In this document: in pieces, positions 54,721 to 63,900 of the stretch
Layout of the letters: the number at the start of each line of letters is the position of its first letter
How positions within the stretch are numbered: position 1 is the stretch's first letter
The notes under the pieces: model-generated
The model's input: only the letters and a program-made list of their open reading frames with translations
Database searches by the model: none
Told to the model about the DNA's origin: nothing
Assembly (NCBI GenBank): GCA_963718605.1
Contig: OY970363.1
Span: 620,001-684,000 of the forward strand
Origin: JACCXE01 sp963718605
GTDB taxonomy: Bacteria > Actinomycetota > Acidimicrobiia > Acidimicrobiales > JACCXE01
DNA length: 64,000 nt
Direction of reading: 5' to 3'
Translations under genes and position numbers: made by a program

Positions 54721-55728
54721 TCAGTCCAGAACGTCGGCGCCGAGCGCAGGGAATACCTTCGCCACCTTCGCGAGGAGGTACTCGCCGTACGTGCCCTCGA
54801 AGTCGAAGACGCTGGCGCCGTCCCACCGATCGGCGGCCTCGCGGTTGCCGCCCGCGGCCGGGGTCCCGGGAACCGCGCGTACCTCCGCGTCCCAACCCGG
54901 ATCGAAGAAGAACGGGAACGAAAGCCTGTCGCTATCGCTCGTGTTGCGTACCCGGTGCGGCGTCGAGCGGTACTGGCCGCCGGTCATGCGCTCGAGCATG
55001 TCGCCCAAGTTGCACACGAACGATCCCTCCAGCGGCGGCGCATCGATCCACCCAGCAGGCGTCCGCACCTGCAGGCCTCCGGTCGCGTCCTGCAAAAGGA
55101 TCGTTAGCAGGCCGTAGTCGGTGTGTTCGCCCACGCCCCACGTGTCCGCGTCGGGCGGTCCGGGCGGGTAATGGAAGATGCGGAAGAGGACCACCGGGTC
55201 GGCGGTGAGGTGGCGGTGGAACCAGTCTTGGTCGAGCCCGAGCGCAAGCGCGAGGCCGCGAGCGAGCGTGTGACCGAGCGACGTCATGGCGTCGATCCAG
55301 GCGAGAACGGCGTCGCGTAGTCCGGCCGGTTCGGGCGGGAAGAGGTTCGGCCCGTGCAACGGGCGTCCATCAGCCACGCGCTCGGCTCCGAAGTAGATCC
55401 CCTCCTTGCGGTCGGGCACGCCCGAAGTCAGCTCGCCGCCGACCGGGAACCACCCCCGCCACGCGCGGCCGCCACGCTCCATCGCGATCGCCGCCTTGTC
55501 GTCGTCGGGACGGCCGAAGAACTCGCGCGCCGCCGCCTCCATCCGGTCCTGTTTCGTGCGGTCGATGCCGTGCCCGACGATGTAGAAGAAACCGTGCTCA
55601 CGGCACGCGACGTCGATCTCGTGTGCGACGCGACGCGCGTCGCCACCCTCGAGGAGCGGCCGGACGTCGATGACGGGAAGCGAAATTTGCTGCATGGCCG
55701 GCATCTCCCGGTCCTCGCCCGTCTGCAT
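54721..55728 (-). CDS. 2-oxoglutarate/Fe(II)-dependent oxygenase, isopenicillin N synthase family
   Basis: 335 residues from ATG 55728 (ATG 55704 and 55695 are alternatives). N-terminal DIOX_N region LPVIDVRPLLEGGDARRVAH, then the double-stranded beta-helix with GEHTDYGLLTILL (His and Asp ligands), RSTPHRV (second His) and DRLSFPFFF (Arg for 2-oxoglutarate). These oxygenases hydroxylate or cyclise small molecules. Substrate unknown. Confidence 0.87.
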   Translation of the reverse strand: MQTGEDREMPAMQQISLPVIDVRPLLEGGDARRVAHEIDVACREHGFFYIVGHGIDRTKQDRMEAAAREFFGRPDDDKAAIAMERGGRAWRGWFPVGGELTSGVPDRKEGIYFGAERVADGRPLHGPNLFPPEPAGLRDAVLAWIDAMTSLGHTLARGLALALGLDQDWFHRHLTADPVVLFRIFHYPPGPPDADTWGVGEHTDYGLLTILLQDATGGLQVRTPAGWIDAPPLEGSFVCNLGDMLERMTGGQYRSTPHRVRNTSDSDRLSFPFFFDPGWDAEVRAVPGTPAAGGNREAADRWDGASVFDFEGTYGEYLLAKVAKVFPALGADVLD

Positions 55729-56004
55729 CGACTGAGAACCCCCCTTTGTGTCGCCGAGCTTAGAGAAGGCCGCCGGTGGCCGGGCTACGGGTCCGCGATC
55801 AGCTCGCCGGCAACAAGGTGGCCATGGTTAAAAGGGACGTAGGCGGTAATTGACCCATCTCGACACGTTGGGCTCGCGAGACCGTTTACTAATCGGTATA
55901 CGAGGTACAACCCGAGCGGCTGCACACGCAGGTCAGGTGTAACACCGAGAGCTGCAAGTCATTGCGGGCCTAGGCCGAACCTGTTCTTGACTGGGGATTC
56001 CAAG
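55729..56004. other. 276-base gap between oxygenase and surface-protein genes
   Basis: No coding frame I can support. A region at about 55880-55905 is relatively AT-rich (TTTACTAATCGGTATA) and could be a plus-strand promoter for the surface protein gene. No hairpin typical of a terminator was found. Confidence 0.4.
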
Positions 56005-56721
56005 TTGAAACGGTTCGTCGTCTTTTTCATCGTTGTATTCATGCTGCCCACCGTCGCGGCGAGAGCCCAGACGAATTACCCGGTTGCAGAGACGCTCGTG
56101 CTCACTGATGCGCAAGGCGGTCCCATCACGGACGGTGTGTGCGTCGGCGACACGATCAATGTTGTCGCCAACGGGTGGGCCGCGTCGTCGGACGTGAAGG
56201 CCGAGTACCTCTCCGATCCCGTACAACTTGGCACGTACAAAGCCACTCCGCAGGGGGAAGTGCGGTTCTCGTTCCAGGTACCGAGCGCGCAACCTGTCCC
56301 TGGGACCCACACACTGAAGCTCAGTGGAACCGGCAGCAACAATCAGCCGCGCACCGTCGAGGGTGCCATCAAGGTCCTCGATTGCAGCAATCCCGGGGGC
56401 ACCGGTAGCGGTTCGGGATCAGGTAGCGGTTCGGGATCAGGTAGCGGTTCGGGATCAGGTAGCGGTTCGGGATCAGGTAGCGGTTCGGGATCAGGTAGTG
56501 GCTCGGGATCTGGCGCGGGCAGTGGCACGGGCTCCGGTTCGAACGTGCTGGGCCAAACGGTCGACAACGCCGGGCGCTCGGGTGCGGGCTCGGGCTTCGC
56601 AAAGACGGGTTCGAACCTGTTGCCGATTCTCGAAGCGGCCTTCGCGCTGTTCGCGATTGGCGCCCTGCTGGTGCTTGCGGTGCGGAAGCGCCGGGCCGCA
56701 GACGTAGTCACCACCCGCTAG
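56005..56721 (+). CDS. Secreted surface protein with Gly-Ser repeat stalk and C-terminal sorting-like anchor
   Basis: 238 residues started at TTG 56005, with GGGGA eight bases upstream; TTG 55987 is possible. Signal peptide KRFVVFFIVVFMLPTVAARA. A beta-rich head (about 30-130) is followed by a GSGSGS stalk encoded by an 18-base tandem repeat. The C-terminus has FAKTG, a hydrophobic span and RKRR, like an LPXTG-type sorting signal (KTG instead of LPXTG proper). Expected to be attached to the cell wall or membrane with a flexible linker. Head domain unrecognised. Confidence 0.75.
   Translation: MKRFVVFFIVVFMLPTVAARAQTNYPVAETLVLTDAQGGPITDGVCVGDTINVVANGWAASSDVKAEYLSDPVQLGTYKATPQGEVRFSFQVPSAQPVPGTHTLKLSGTGSNNQPRTVEGAIKVLDCSNPGGTGSGSGSGSGSGSGSGSGSGSGSGSGSGSGSGSGSGSGAGSGTGSGSNVLGQTVDNAGRSGAGSGFAKTGSNLLPILEAAFALFAIGALLVLAVRKRRAADVVTTR
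56404..56511 (+). repeat. 18-base tandem repeat encoding the Gly-Ser stalk
   Basis: Five exact copies of GGTAGCGGTTCGGGATCA (56404-56493) and one diverged copy (56494-56511). Exact identity implies recent expansion and possible length variation between strains. The unit is a multiple of three, so changes stay in frame. Confidence 0.9.
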
Positions 56722-56737
56722 AAGCCATTACAAGTTT

Positions 56738-56766
56738 CGTTTGACAAGTTGTTTTGACACGTTTCC
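56738..56766. repeat. Intergenic repeat copy 1 (convergent gap)
   Basis: Begins CGTTTGAC and ends GACACGTTTCC; the pattern recurs at 60722-60748 with a two-base shorter middle. Both copies lie between convergent genes. Unknown role; possibly terminator-linked or a short repetitive element. Confidence 0.4.
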
Positions 56767-56794
56767 ACGAGTTGTCTGATGGTCGACACGCGCC

Positions 56795-57862
56795 CTAACT
56801 GCACTCGAGATCTGACAGTGCCGATGGCGTGTCGAGGTCGACGAACGCTTGCCCAAACCGGGACACAAGCGCCGCGCAGATCTCGGGTGCCTGGTATTTG
56901 TCCTCCGCACCTGTCGTCACCCAAATTGCCAAGCCGTACGGCGTCGCAGCTCTGAACCATTGCCACGCTTCGTCGCCGGTTGGACGTGCTGCCTCGGGAA
57001 CCTCGAGTGACACGCGATAGCACTCAACGAGATCTCTGGCGTGTGTTCGGCGATCGGCAATGTCCAGAGCGCTGATGATGAAGTAGCCGACGTCGAAGGA
57101 CCAGTGCCCGCGACGCACGACGCCCCAGTCGTAGAAGCCGAGCTCCCCATTGGGCAGGGTGTACGTGTTGCCCACGTGTGCATCGCCGTGCAGCAACGTC
57201 TGCGGGCCGGTCGCCATGGTCGCGATTTGGCGCCTCCAGTAGCCGATCATTCCGCTGGGCCCCAACGCTGCGACTTGGTCTGGCAGGTGGGCGCGCAACC
57301 GCGGGATGCCGCGCGAGCAACCGAGCCATATAAGGAACCGGAACGTCGGTTGGGCTCTCGGAGCGCTGACCCACTCGAGTCCGTCCTCGTCGCCTCGCAT
57401 GCCCCAGTAACGGCTGTGCAGCCGAGCCAACCCGCGCAGCCCGTTCGCGACCTCCTCGACTGAGAGAGGCACAGTCGCGTCGTTTAACACGGCGCCGCGC
57501 TGACTTACGTCTTCCATCACGATCATGTCGTTCAGCCGCCAACGTTCGACAGCGCCCGCGTAGAAAATTGGGTGCTCGATCGGAAGCTCCACTCCCGACA
57601 GGGCCAGACGCCCCTCGATAAACGCGTTGTCGGTCATCCACTGGAAGACGCGACGCAACGGATCGCCTTTTGTCTTGGCGAACACCGTCGCAGGACCGCT
57701 GCCTTCGCTGTATGACAGCGCAAGCACGGCCCTACTCGACGTGCCTTCCGAGCCACCTGTCCTCGTAACGCTGGAGACGACGGCGTCCGGGTGGACGCTG
57801 GCTATGACGTTCGTCATCCAGGTCGCCGAAATGTCTTCCCAGTTGCGAGGTATCCGCACCAT
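56795..57862 (-). CDS. Aminoglycoside phosphotransferase/choline kinase-like protein
   Basis: 355 residues from ATG 57862, overlapping the SDR stop (TGATG). Kinase-like fold with the catalytic loop LLHGDAHVGNTY (about 225-236) and the metal motif FYDWGVVRRGHWSFDVGYF (DW replaces the usual D-x-D). Close to ecdysteroid-kinase-like/APH proteins often found with fatty acid and steroid catabolism. Natural substrate unknown; antibiotic resistance is not implied. Confidence 0.84.
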   Translation of the reverse strand: MVRIPRNWEDISATWMTNVIASVHPDAVVSSVTRTGGSEGTSSRAVLALSYSEGSGPATVFAKTKGDPLRRVFQWMTDNAFIEGRLALSGVELPIEHPIFYAGAVERWRLNDMIVMEDVSQRGAVLNDATVPLSVEEVANGLRGLARLHSRYWGMRGDEDGLEWVSAPRAQPTFRFLIWLGCSRGIPRLRAHLPDQVAALGPSGMIGYWRRQIATMATGPQTLLHGDAHVGNTYTLPNGELGFYDWGVVRRGHWSFDVGYFIISALDIADRRTHARDLVECYRVSLEVPEAARPTGDEAWQWFRAATPYGLAIWVTTGAEDKYQAPEICAALVSRFGQAFVDLDTPSALSDLECS

Positions 57863-58650
57863 CAGGTCGCGGCAGCGCCGAGGCCTCGGAGCCCTTCAAG
57901 ACAACCTCCGTCGACGAGCACGTCCGTGCCCGTGAGAAACGCCGCACCATCGGAGACGAGGAACGCGACAACGTCAGCGAGCTCTTGTGGACGACCCAGC
58001 CGTTTGAGCAGCGTCGCGTCGAGCATCACACGCATCACCGGCTGCGCGTCAAACTCCTGGCGTCCCATGCCGGTATCGATCATGCCCGGAGAGAGCGAGC
58101 AGACCCTGCCTCCACGCGCACCCCATCGAACGGCAGCGCGCGCCGCTGCCCGCACTACACCTCGCTTCGCCCAGCCGTAGGCGAGCCCGCTGTCGTCGAA
58201 ACGCGACTCGACCGCATCGAGAAAGCCGGGCGCTAACGGGTCTTCCACCAACGCATCGAACTCGGGCTGCGAACCGAGCAACGCGACCTGGTGCGCCGCG
58301 CTGGATGCGAAACACACCGCGGACGCTCCGGGACGAGCCAGCGGTTCGAAGGCGTCGAGTACCAACTGCGTGCCGACGAGATCGACCTCGAAGATGCGCC
58401 GCGGCGAGGCCATGGTCGGCGACACGCCGGCGGCGTGAATAAGCGACCGGAACTCTCCCCGCGCCGCCACCTCAGACACCAATCCTGCGACCGCAACGGA
58501 GTCGGTGACATCGCAGGCGACGCCCACTGCGCCGTCGATCGTTGGTGCCTCAAGATCAGCCGCGACAATTGTCGTGGCCGGCGACCGCAAGCGTTCAACG
58601 CACGCGCGTCCCATCCCGCTGGCTGCGCCAGTAACCACAACGACGTTCAC
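57862..58650 (-). CDS. Short-chain dehydrogenase/reductase
   Basis: 262 residues from GTG 58650, overlapping the TetR stop (GTGA). Cofactor motif TGAASGMG (7-14), ADLEAP acidic residue suggesting NAD preference, NAAG-equivalent HAAGVS, catalytic Ser in FASSAAH and YGWAK as YxxxK. C-terminal GTDVLVDGG is typical. An alcohol or steroid dehydrogenase in the TetR-SDR-kinase operon. Confidence 0.9.
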   Translation of the reverse strand: MNVVVVTGAASGMGRACVERLRSPATTIVAADLEAPTIDGAVGVACDVTDSVAVAGLVSEVAARGEFRSLIHAAGVSPTMASPRRIFEVDLVGTQLVLDAFEPLARPGASAVCFASSAAHQVALLGSQPEFDALVEDPLAPGFLDAVESRFDDSGLAYGWAKRGVVRAAARAAVRWGARGGRVCSLSPGMIDTGMGRQEFDAQPVMRVMLDATLLKRLGRPQELADVVAFLVSDGAAFLTGTDVLVDGGCLEGLRGLGAAAT

Positions 58651-59273
58651 TTTCGCTTCTCATTTCGTTGGAGCGGTGCAAGCACCGACGGGCTCGAAGG
58701 CTTTCGCCCACGACGCGGCGGTAACGGGCCACCCATCACGCGTGCGAGCGTGCGGTCAAGGATTGGCACGATGTCGGTGGCTTGAATCTCGCCTGCAGCA
58801 ACGCGCGCCAGCGTCGCGAGCAAGACGTGGTCGACGATCAAAATCAAGTCGTCGAGCAAGTCCGGCGTCATGGTTTCGAGAAACTTGTCGGCGACGGGCT
58901 GGACGACGCCCATTCCCAGCGTGCTGAGAACCGCGCCGCCGGGCCCCATGCGCGCGCGTATGAACGCACCAAGCATGTTGGGTTGCCGCTCCCACGGCTC
59001 GAATACCGCATGGACGATCGCTGAGAACGCTTCCAGGCTGGACCCGTTCACCGGGACTTCGCCGAGATGCGAGTAAACGTTCTCTTCCATCCAACGCTGA
59101 ACGGCGTGGATGATGAGGTCGTCGCGATTCCCGAAGTGTTTGTACAGCGTGGTTAACGAGATTGACGCTTCGGCCGCGACGCGCCGGACTTGCACCGCTT
59201 CGTAGCCCTCGCGTTCGAGCAACCCAATCACGACATCGAGAATTGCCTCGCCGCGGATCGCGAATGCACTCAT
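58647..59273 (-). CDS. TetR family transcriptional regulator
   Basis: 208 residues; HTH at about 10-52 (VAAEASISLTTLYKHFGNRD). First gene of an operon with the SDR and phosphotransferase. Two palindromes 20-60 bases upstream, shared with the divergent binding-protein gene, are the predicted binding sites. Confidence 0.87.
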   Translation of the reverse strand: MSAFAIRGEAILDVVIGLLEREGYEAVQVRRVAAEASISLTTLYKHFGNRDDLIIHAVQRWMEENVYSHLGEVPVNGSSLEAFSAIVHAVFEPWERQPNMLGAFIRARMGPGGAVLSTLGMGVVQPVADKFLETMTPDLLDDLILIVDHVLLATLARVAAGEIQATDIVPILDRTLARVMGGPLPPRRGRKPSSPSVLAPLQRNEKRK

Positions 59274-59293
59274 CGCCGCAACACTACCGCCTT

Positions 59294-59310
59294 GAGTATC
59301 GCGGATACTC
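59294..59310. promoter_or_regulatory. TetR operator site 1 in the TetR/binding-protein divergent promoter
   Basis: GAGTATC-GCG-GATACTC, a perfect 7+3+7 palindrome in the 60-base divergent region. Confidence 0.7.
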
Positions 59311-59316
59311 GTTTTC

Positions 59317-59333
59317 GAGTATCGTCGATATCG
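59317..59333. promoter_or_regulatory. TetR operator site 2, overlapping the binding-protein start
   Basis: GAGTATC-GTC-GATATCG is a close copy of site 1, starting 23 bases later and reaching the GTG at 59333. Two adjacent sites suggest binding of two dimers and repression of both genes. Confidence 0.6.
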
Positions 59334-60697
59334 TGCGCCGGTTTGTAACAGTCATGTTGCTCGTCAGCATCGTCTCGGGCGCCTGCGGTGTCCGTTGGTC
59401 GAAGGAGCAACGCGCCGCGGTCGCTGCTCGTTACGGCTCGGCCGTCCAAGCCTCAGCTCCGGTCAACGCCGGCAACGCAGCGACGACGGACTCAGCCCCT
59501 GCGGCCTCAGCCGGTTTGGTTGCTGCGCCCGGCGCGCAGCGATCGGAACCCAATGGGGCGGCGACTAGGTCGACTGCGTCATCGAAGCCGTGCGCAGCGC
59601 CGTCGACCGCGCCCGGCGTCTCACCCACCACGCTCACGGTCGGGCAGATAGTGACGAGGTCTGGCCCGATTCCAGGATTGGCGGGGTCGGCCGACGCAGC
59701 GGTCCGCTCCTACATCGCGTTTCGCAACTCGACCGGAGGGGTCTGTGGCCGCAAACTCGCTCTCCTCACCGCCGACGATGGCGACGAGGGCAGCAGGTTT
59801 CGCGCCGCGCTCCTCGAGATGTCGCCGAAGGTGCTGGGCCTCATGGGTGTCGCTGCCGGCGGTGATGGCGGCGGGGCGGACGTCATGGAACACGACGCGA
59901 TACCGGCGACGGGCGCCGCGTTCTCGACACAGTTTCAGGAGGTGCCGACTGTCTTCGACGTCAACCCGCCGCCACCCACGCCGGTGGTCCCCACCGGAAA
60001 GTTCGCCTTCCTCAAAGAGCACGGCGTCCGCACCGCGGCCCTCGTGACGCTGTCGGCCGCCCAGGCGATCGCCGAGCTCGACGAGCACCAACGAGCCATG
60101 GAAGCGAGCGGAATCAAAGTTGTCAGTCGGCAAATTCTGCCCGTGTCGACCCTGAGTTTCGACGAGGCCGCCCGCGTCGTCGCCAACAGCGAGGCTGACT
60201 ACTTGTTCTTCCTCGCCGCGGCGAACCACGACGCCGGGATGGCACGGTCGATGCGCGACAGTGGCTACAAACTCAAGTTCGAGGAGTACCTCACTGGATA
60301 CGGCTCGGCATACGTGGACATTGCCGGCTCGGCGGCCGAGGGCACGACAAGTTGGATTCGCAGCCTTCCAAAAGAAGATGGGTCCGCTACGAACGTAGAG
60401 CTCGGCGCCCACCTCGCCTGGATGGCTCGAACGTCGCCCGACGCCAAACCCGATGTCTTTGCAGGCGACGCGTGGGCGGCATCGAAAGCGTTCATCGACG
60501 CAATCGAGAGCCTGCCCGGACCTATCTCGCGCGCCGCGCTGGTGACACAGCTGCGGACTTTGACCAACTACGGCGCGGGCGGTTTTTTCGGAACGATTGA
60601 CCTTGGCAACGAACGCAGCAAAGGCTGCGTTATCGGCATGCAAGTGACGAATGGGCAGTGGAAGCGCATCACTCCGGCGCAAGGATTTCTGTGCTGA
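59333..60697 (+). CDS. HAAT-type substrate-binding lipoprotein
   Basis: 454 residues from GTG 59333; ATG 59354 is an alternative. The N-terminus RRFVTVMLLVSIVSGACG contains a possible lipobox (SGAC, not ideal). A low-complexity Ala/Ser linker (to about residue 90) leads to a branched-chain-amino-acid-type receptor (TLTVGQIVTRSGPIPGLAGS, SYIAFRNSTGGVCGRKLALL). No transporter genes are adjacent, so it may serve one of the other HAAT systems or a distant one. Divergent from the TetR operon and sharing its operators. Confidence 0.8.
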   Translation: MRRFVTVMLLVSIVSGACGVRWSKEQRAAVAARYGSAVQASAPVNAGNAATTDSAPAASAGLVAAPGAQRSEPNGAATRSTASSKPCAAPSTAPGVSPTTLTVGQIVTRSGPIPGLAGSADAAVRSYIAFRNSTGGVCGRKLALLTADDGDEGSRFRAALLEMSPKVLGLMGVAAGGDGGGADVMEHDAIPATGAAFSTQFQEVPTVFDVNPPPPTPVVPTGKFAFLKEHGVRTAALVTLSAAQAIAELDEHQRAMEASGIKVVSRQILPVSTLSFDEAARVVANSEADYLFFLAAANHDAGMARSMRDSGYKLKFEEYLTGYGSAYVDIAGSAAEGTTSWIRSLPKEDGSATNVELGAHLAWMARTSPDAKPDVFAGDAWAASKAFIDAIESLPGPISRAALVTQLRTLTNYGAGGFFGTIDLGNERSKGCVIGMQVTNGQWKRITPAQGFLC

Positions 60698-60710
60698 CCG
60701 TCAACTGCCT

Positions 60711-60729
60711 GTCAAACGCCGCGTTTGAC
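60711..60729. terminator. Hairpin downstream of the binding-protein gene
   Basis: GTCAAACG-CCG-CGTTTGAC is a perfect 8-base stem, 13 bases after the stop at 60697. No T-run follows; its arm forms part of the repeat element at 60722-60748. Confidence 0.4.
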
Positions 60730-60748
60730 GAATGTTGGACACGTTTCC
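60722..60748. repeat. Intergenic repeat copy 2 (convergent gap)
   Basis: Same orientation and ends as the copy at 56738-56766 (CGTTTGAC at the left, GACACGTTTCC at the right). Also in a convergent gap. Confidence 0.4.
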
Positions 60749-60756
60749 GAAACGCA

Positions 60757-60783
60757 AGAGGCCCTCCCGGCGGGAGGGCCTCT
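60757..60783. terminator. Strong bidirectional terminator
   Basis: AGAGGCCCTCCC-GGC-GGGAGGGCCTCT: a perfect 12-base stem with a three-base loop between the convergent binding-protein and RCC1-repeat genes. No U-tract, as is common in high-GC actinobacteria. Confidence 0.8.
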
Positions 60784-60912
60784 GACTTGCGTAAATGGTG
60801 GCGGGGGCCCGCAACACTCATTAACTACGACCTTCGAGATGTGACGGGACGGGCGTAGACACAAGCGTGCAGTCGTCCGCGTTCCTAGGGCGTTGGCCAG
60901 CGTGGGCCGCCG

Positions 60913-63900
60913 CTATCTGGAGGTCAAGGCGAAGCTGTGGAGGGTGCCGGCGCTCACCGCGCTGGCGGTCACGCCGGCGGGCAGGTTGACCAGCACCGGG
61001 CTGGTGCGCTGCGTGGTGGTCCCGTCCCCGAGCTGGCCGTTGCCGTTGAGGCCCCACGCGTACACCGCGCCAGTCGAGGTCAGCGCCAAACTGTGGCTGT
61101 TGCCGGCGCTCACCGCGGTGGCGGTCACGCCAGCGGGCAAGTTGACCAGCACGGGGCTGATGCGCTGCGTGGTGGTGCCGTCACCAAGCTGGCCGTTGCC
61201 GTTAGCCCCCCAGGTGTAGACCGCGCCGGTCGAGGTCAGCGCGAGGCTGTGGAAACCCGCGCCGGCGCTTACGGCGGTGGCGGTCACCCCGGCGGGCAGA
61301 CCGACCAGCACGGGGCTAGTGCGCTGCGTGGTGCTGCCGTCACCCAGCTGACCGTTCGTGTTGAGACCCCAGGCGTAGACCGCGCCAGTCGAGGTCACGA
61401 CCAAACTGTGGCTGCTGCCGGCGCTCACCGCGGTGGCCGTCACCCCGCCGGGCAGGCCGACCGGCACCGGGCTGGTGCGGTTGGTGGTGCTGGCATCGCC
61501 GAGCTGGCCGCTGCCGTTGAACCCCCACGCATAGACGGCGCCGGTCGAGGTCACCACCAAACTGTGGTTGGCGCCGGCGCTCACCGCGGTGGCCGTCACC
61601 CCGGCGGGCAGGCCCACCAGGACGGGGCTCGTGCGCTGTGTGGTGCTGGCGTCACCGAGCTGGCCAAAGGCATTGTCGCCCCACGCGTAGACGGCGCCGG
61701 TCGAGGTCAGCGCCAAACTGTGGTTACCGCCGGCGCTCACCGCCGTCGCGGTCACTCCCGCGGGCAGGCCGACCAGCACCGCGCTGGTGCGGTCGGTGAT
61801 GCTCCCGTCACCGAGCTGGCCGCTGGAATTTCTGCCCCACGCGTAGACCGCGCCAGTCGAGGTCACCGCCAAACTGTGGCTGTCGCCGCCGCTCACCGCG
61901 GTGGCGGTCACTCCGGAGGGCAGTCCGACCGGCACCGGGCTGGTGCGGTTGGTGGTGGTGCCGTCGCCGAGCTGACCGCTCGCATTGGAGCCCCAGGCGT
62001 AGGCGGACCGGACGTTGGTGAGAGCCATTCCCGCGCCGCAGGTCGATGCCGCCGCGTTGTTGGCGTCACCGCCGTAGGACGCGTACCACCAGTAGGTGCC
62101 AGCGTTCGGGGGCAGGAATCCCGCGGACGCCTGATACGTCCCATTGCCGGCCACACCGACCGCGCCGCCAACCGTGGTGCCGCCCGAGGTGCACACCGTC
62201 GGCGGGCTGGCTTGCGGCCCGAACACCCTGAAACTGATCGTGCCGGTCGGGCTAGCCGCGCCGGCCAAGGCAGCTCTGACCCCGCTCGCCGGTATCGCTG
62301 TTCCTGCCGCGGCCACCGCGGGAGCCGACGACGTGAGCCGCGGAGAGGTCACCGCCAGGCTGTGGCTGGTGCCGGCGCTCACCGCGGTAGCGGCCAGTCC
62401 GGCGGGCAGGCCGACCAGCACCGGGCTCGTGCGCTGCGTGACGCTGCCGTCACCGAGCTGGCCGTTCGTGTTGAGGCCCCAGGCGTAGACGACGCCGGTC
62501 GACGTCGCCGCCAAACTGTGGCTGGTGCCGGCGCTCACTGCGGTGGCGGTCACGCCGGCGGGCAGACCGACCAGCACCGGGCTGTTGCGCTGCGCGGTGT
62601 CGCCGACGCCGAGCTGGCCGTTCGTGTTGAGGCCCCACGCGTAGACAGCGCCGGTCGAGGTCGCCGCCAAACTGTGGTTACCGCCGGCGCCGGCGCTCAC
62701 CGCGGTGGCGGTCACGCCGGCGGGCAGGCTGACCAGCACCGGGCTGGTGCGCTGCGTGACGGTGCCATCACCGAGCTGGCCGTTGCCGTTGTACCCCCAG
62801 GCGTAGACCGCGCCAGTCGAGGTCGCCGCCAAACTGTGGTCGCTGCCGCCGCGCACCGCAGTGGCGGTCACCCCGGCGGGCAGGCCGACCAGCACCGGGC
62901 TGGTGCGGGCGGTGACGGTGGCGTCGCCGAGCTGGCCGTTGCCGTTAGACCCCCACGCGTAGACCGCGCCAGTCGAGGTCACCGCCAAACTGTGGGCATT
63001 GCCGGCGCTCACCGCGGTCGCGGTCACGCCTGCCGGCAGGTTGACCAGCACGGGGCTGGTGCGCTGCGTGGTGGTCCCGTCACCCAGCCGGCCGGTGGTG
63101 CCGTTGAACCCCCACGCGTAGACCGCGCCAGTCGAGGTCAGCGCCAAACTGTGGAAGGTGCCGGCGCTCACCGCAGTGGCCGTCGCTCCGGCGGGCAGGC
63201 CGACCAGCACCGGGCTGGTGCGGTTGGTAGTGCTGCCATCACCCAGCTGGCCGTTGCCGTTAGACCCCCACGCGTAGACCGCGCCAGTCGACGTCACCGC
63301 CAAAATGTGGTTGGCGCCGGCGCTCACCGCGGTCGCGGTCACCCCGGCGGGCAGGCCGACCGGCACCGGGCTGGTGCGCTGCGTCACGGTGCCATCACCG
63401 AGCTGGCCGCTGCCATTGTTGCCCCAGGCATAGGCGGACCGGACGTTGGTGAGAGCCATTCCGGCGCCGCAAGTCGATGCCGCCGCCGCGTTGTTCGCGT
63501 CGCCGCCGTAGGAGGCGTACCACCAGTAGGTACCGGTCGACGGCGGTAGGAAGGCGGCCGACGGATTGTACGTGCCGTTGCCGGCCACGGTGGCCGTGCC
63601 GACGGTGGTGCCGCCCGAGGTGCAGGTGCTCGGCGCGGACGGTTGCGGGCCGAACACGGTGAACGTGATCGTGCCAGTCGTCGCCGCGCCGGCAAAAGCG
63701 GCACTTATCGCGGTTCTCGGTATCGCTGTCCCTGCCCCGGCCACCGCAAGAGCCGACGTCGTGAGCCGCGGAGACGTCACAGCCAGGCTGTGGCTGCCGC
63801 CTGCGCTCACCGCATTCGCTACCACTCCGGCGGGTAGGTTGACCAGCACCGGGCTCGTGCGCTGTGTCGTGGTGCCGTCACCCAGCTGGCCGTTGCCGTT

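Noticed and set aside
60797..60815. tRNA 3'-end-like sequence (TGGTGGCGGGGGC) after the terminator
   Set aside because: The T-arm and remainder of a cloverleaf do not follow, so it is not a tRNA gene; too short to call an attachment site.
60937..63549. 870-codon open frame on the plus strand opposite the RCC1 gene
   Set aside because: It mirrors the tandem repeats and has Arg/His/Gly-rich nonsense composition; the RCC1 frame on the minus strand is the real one.
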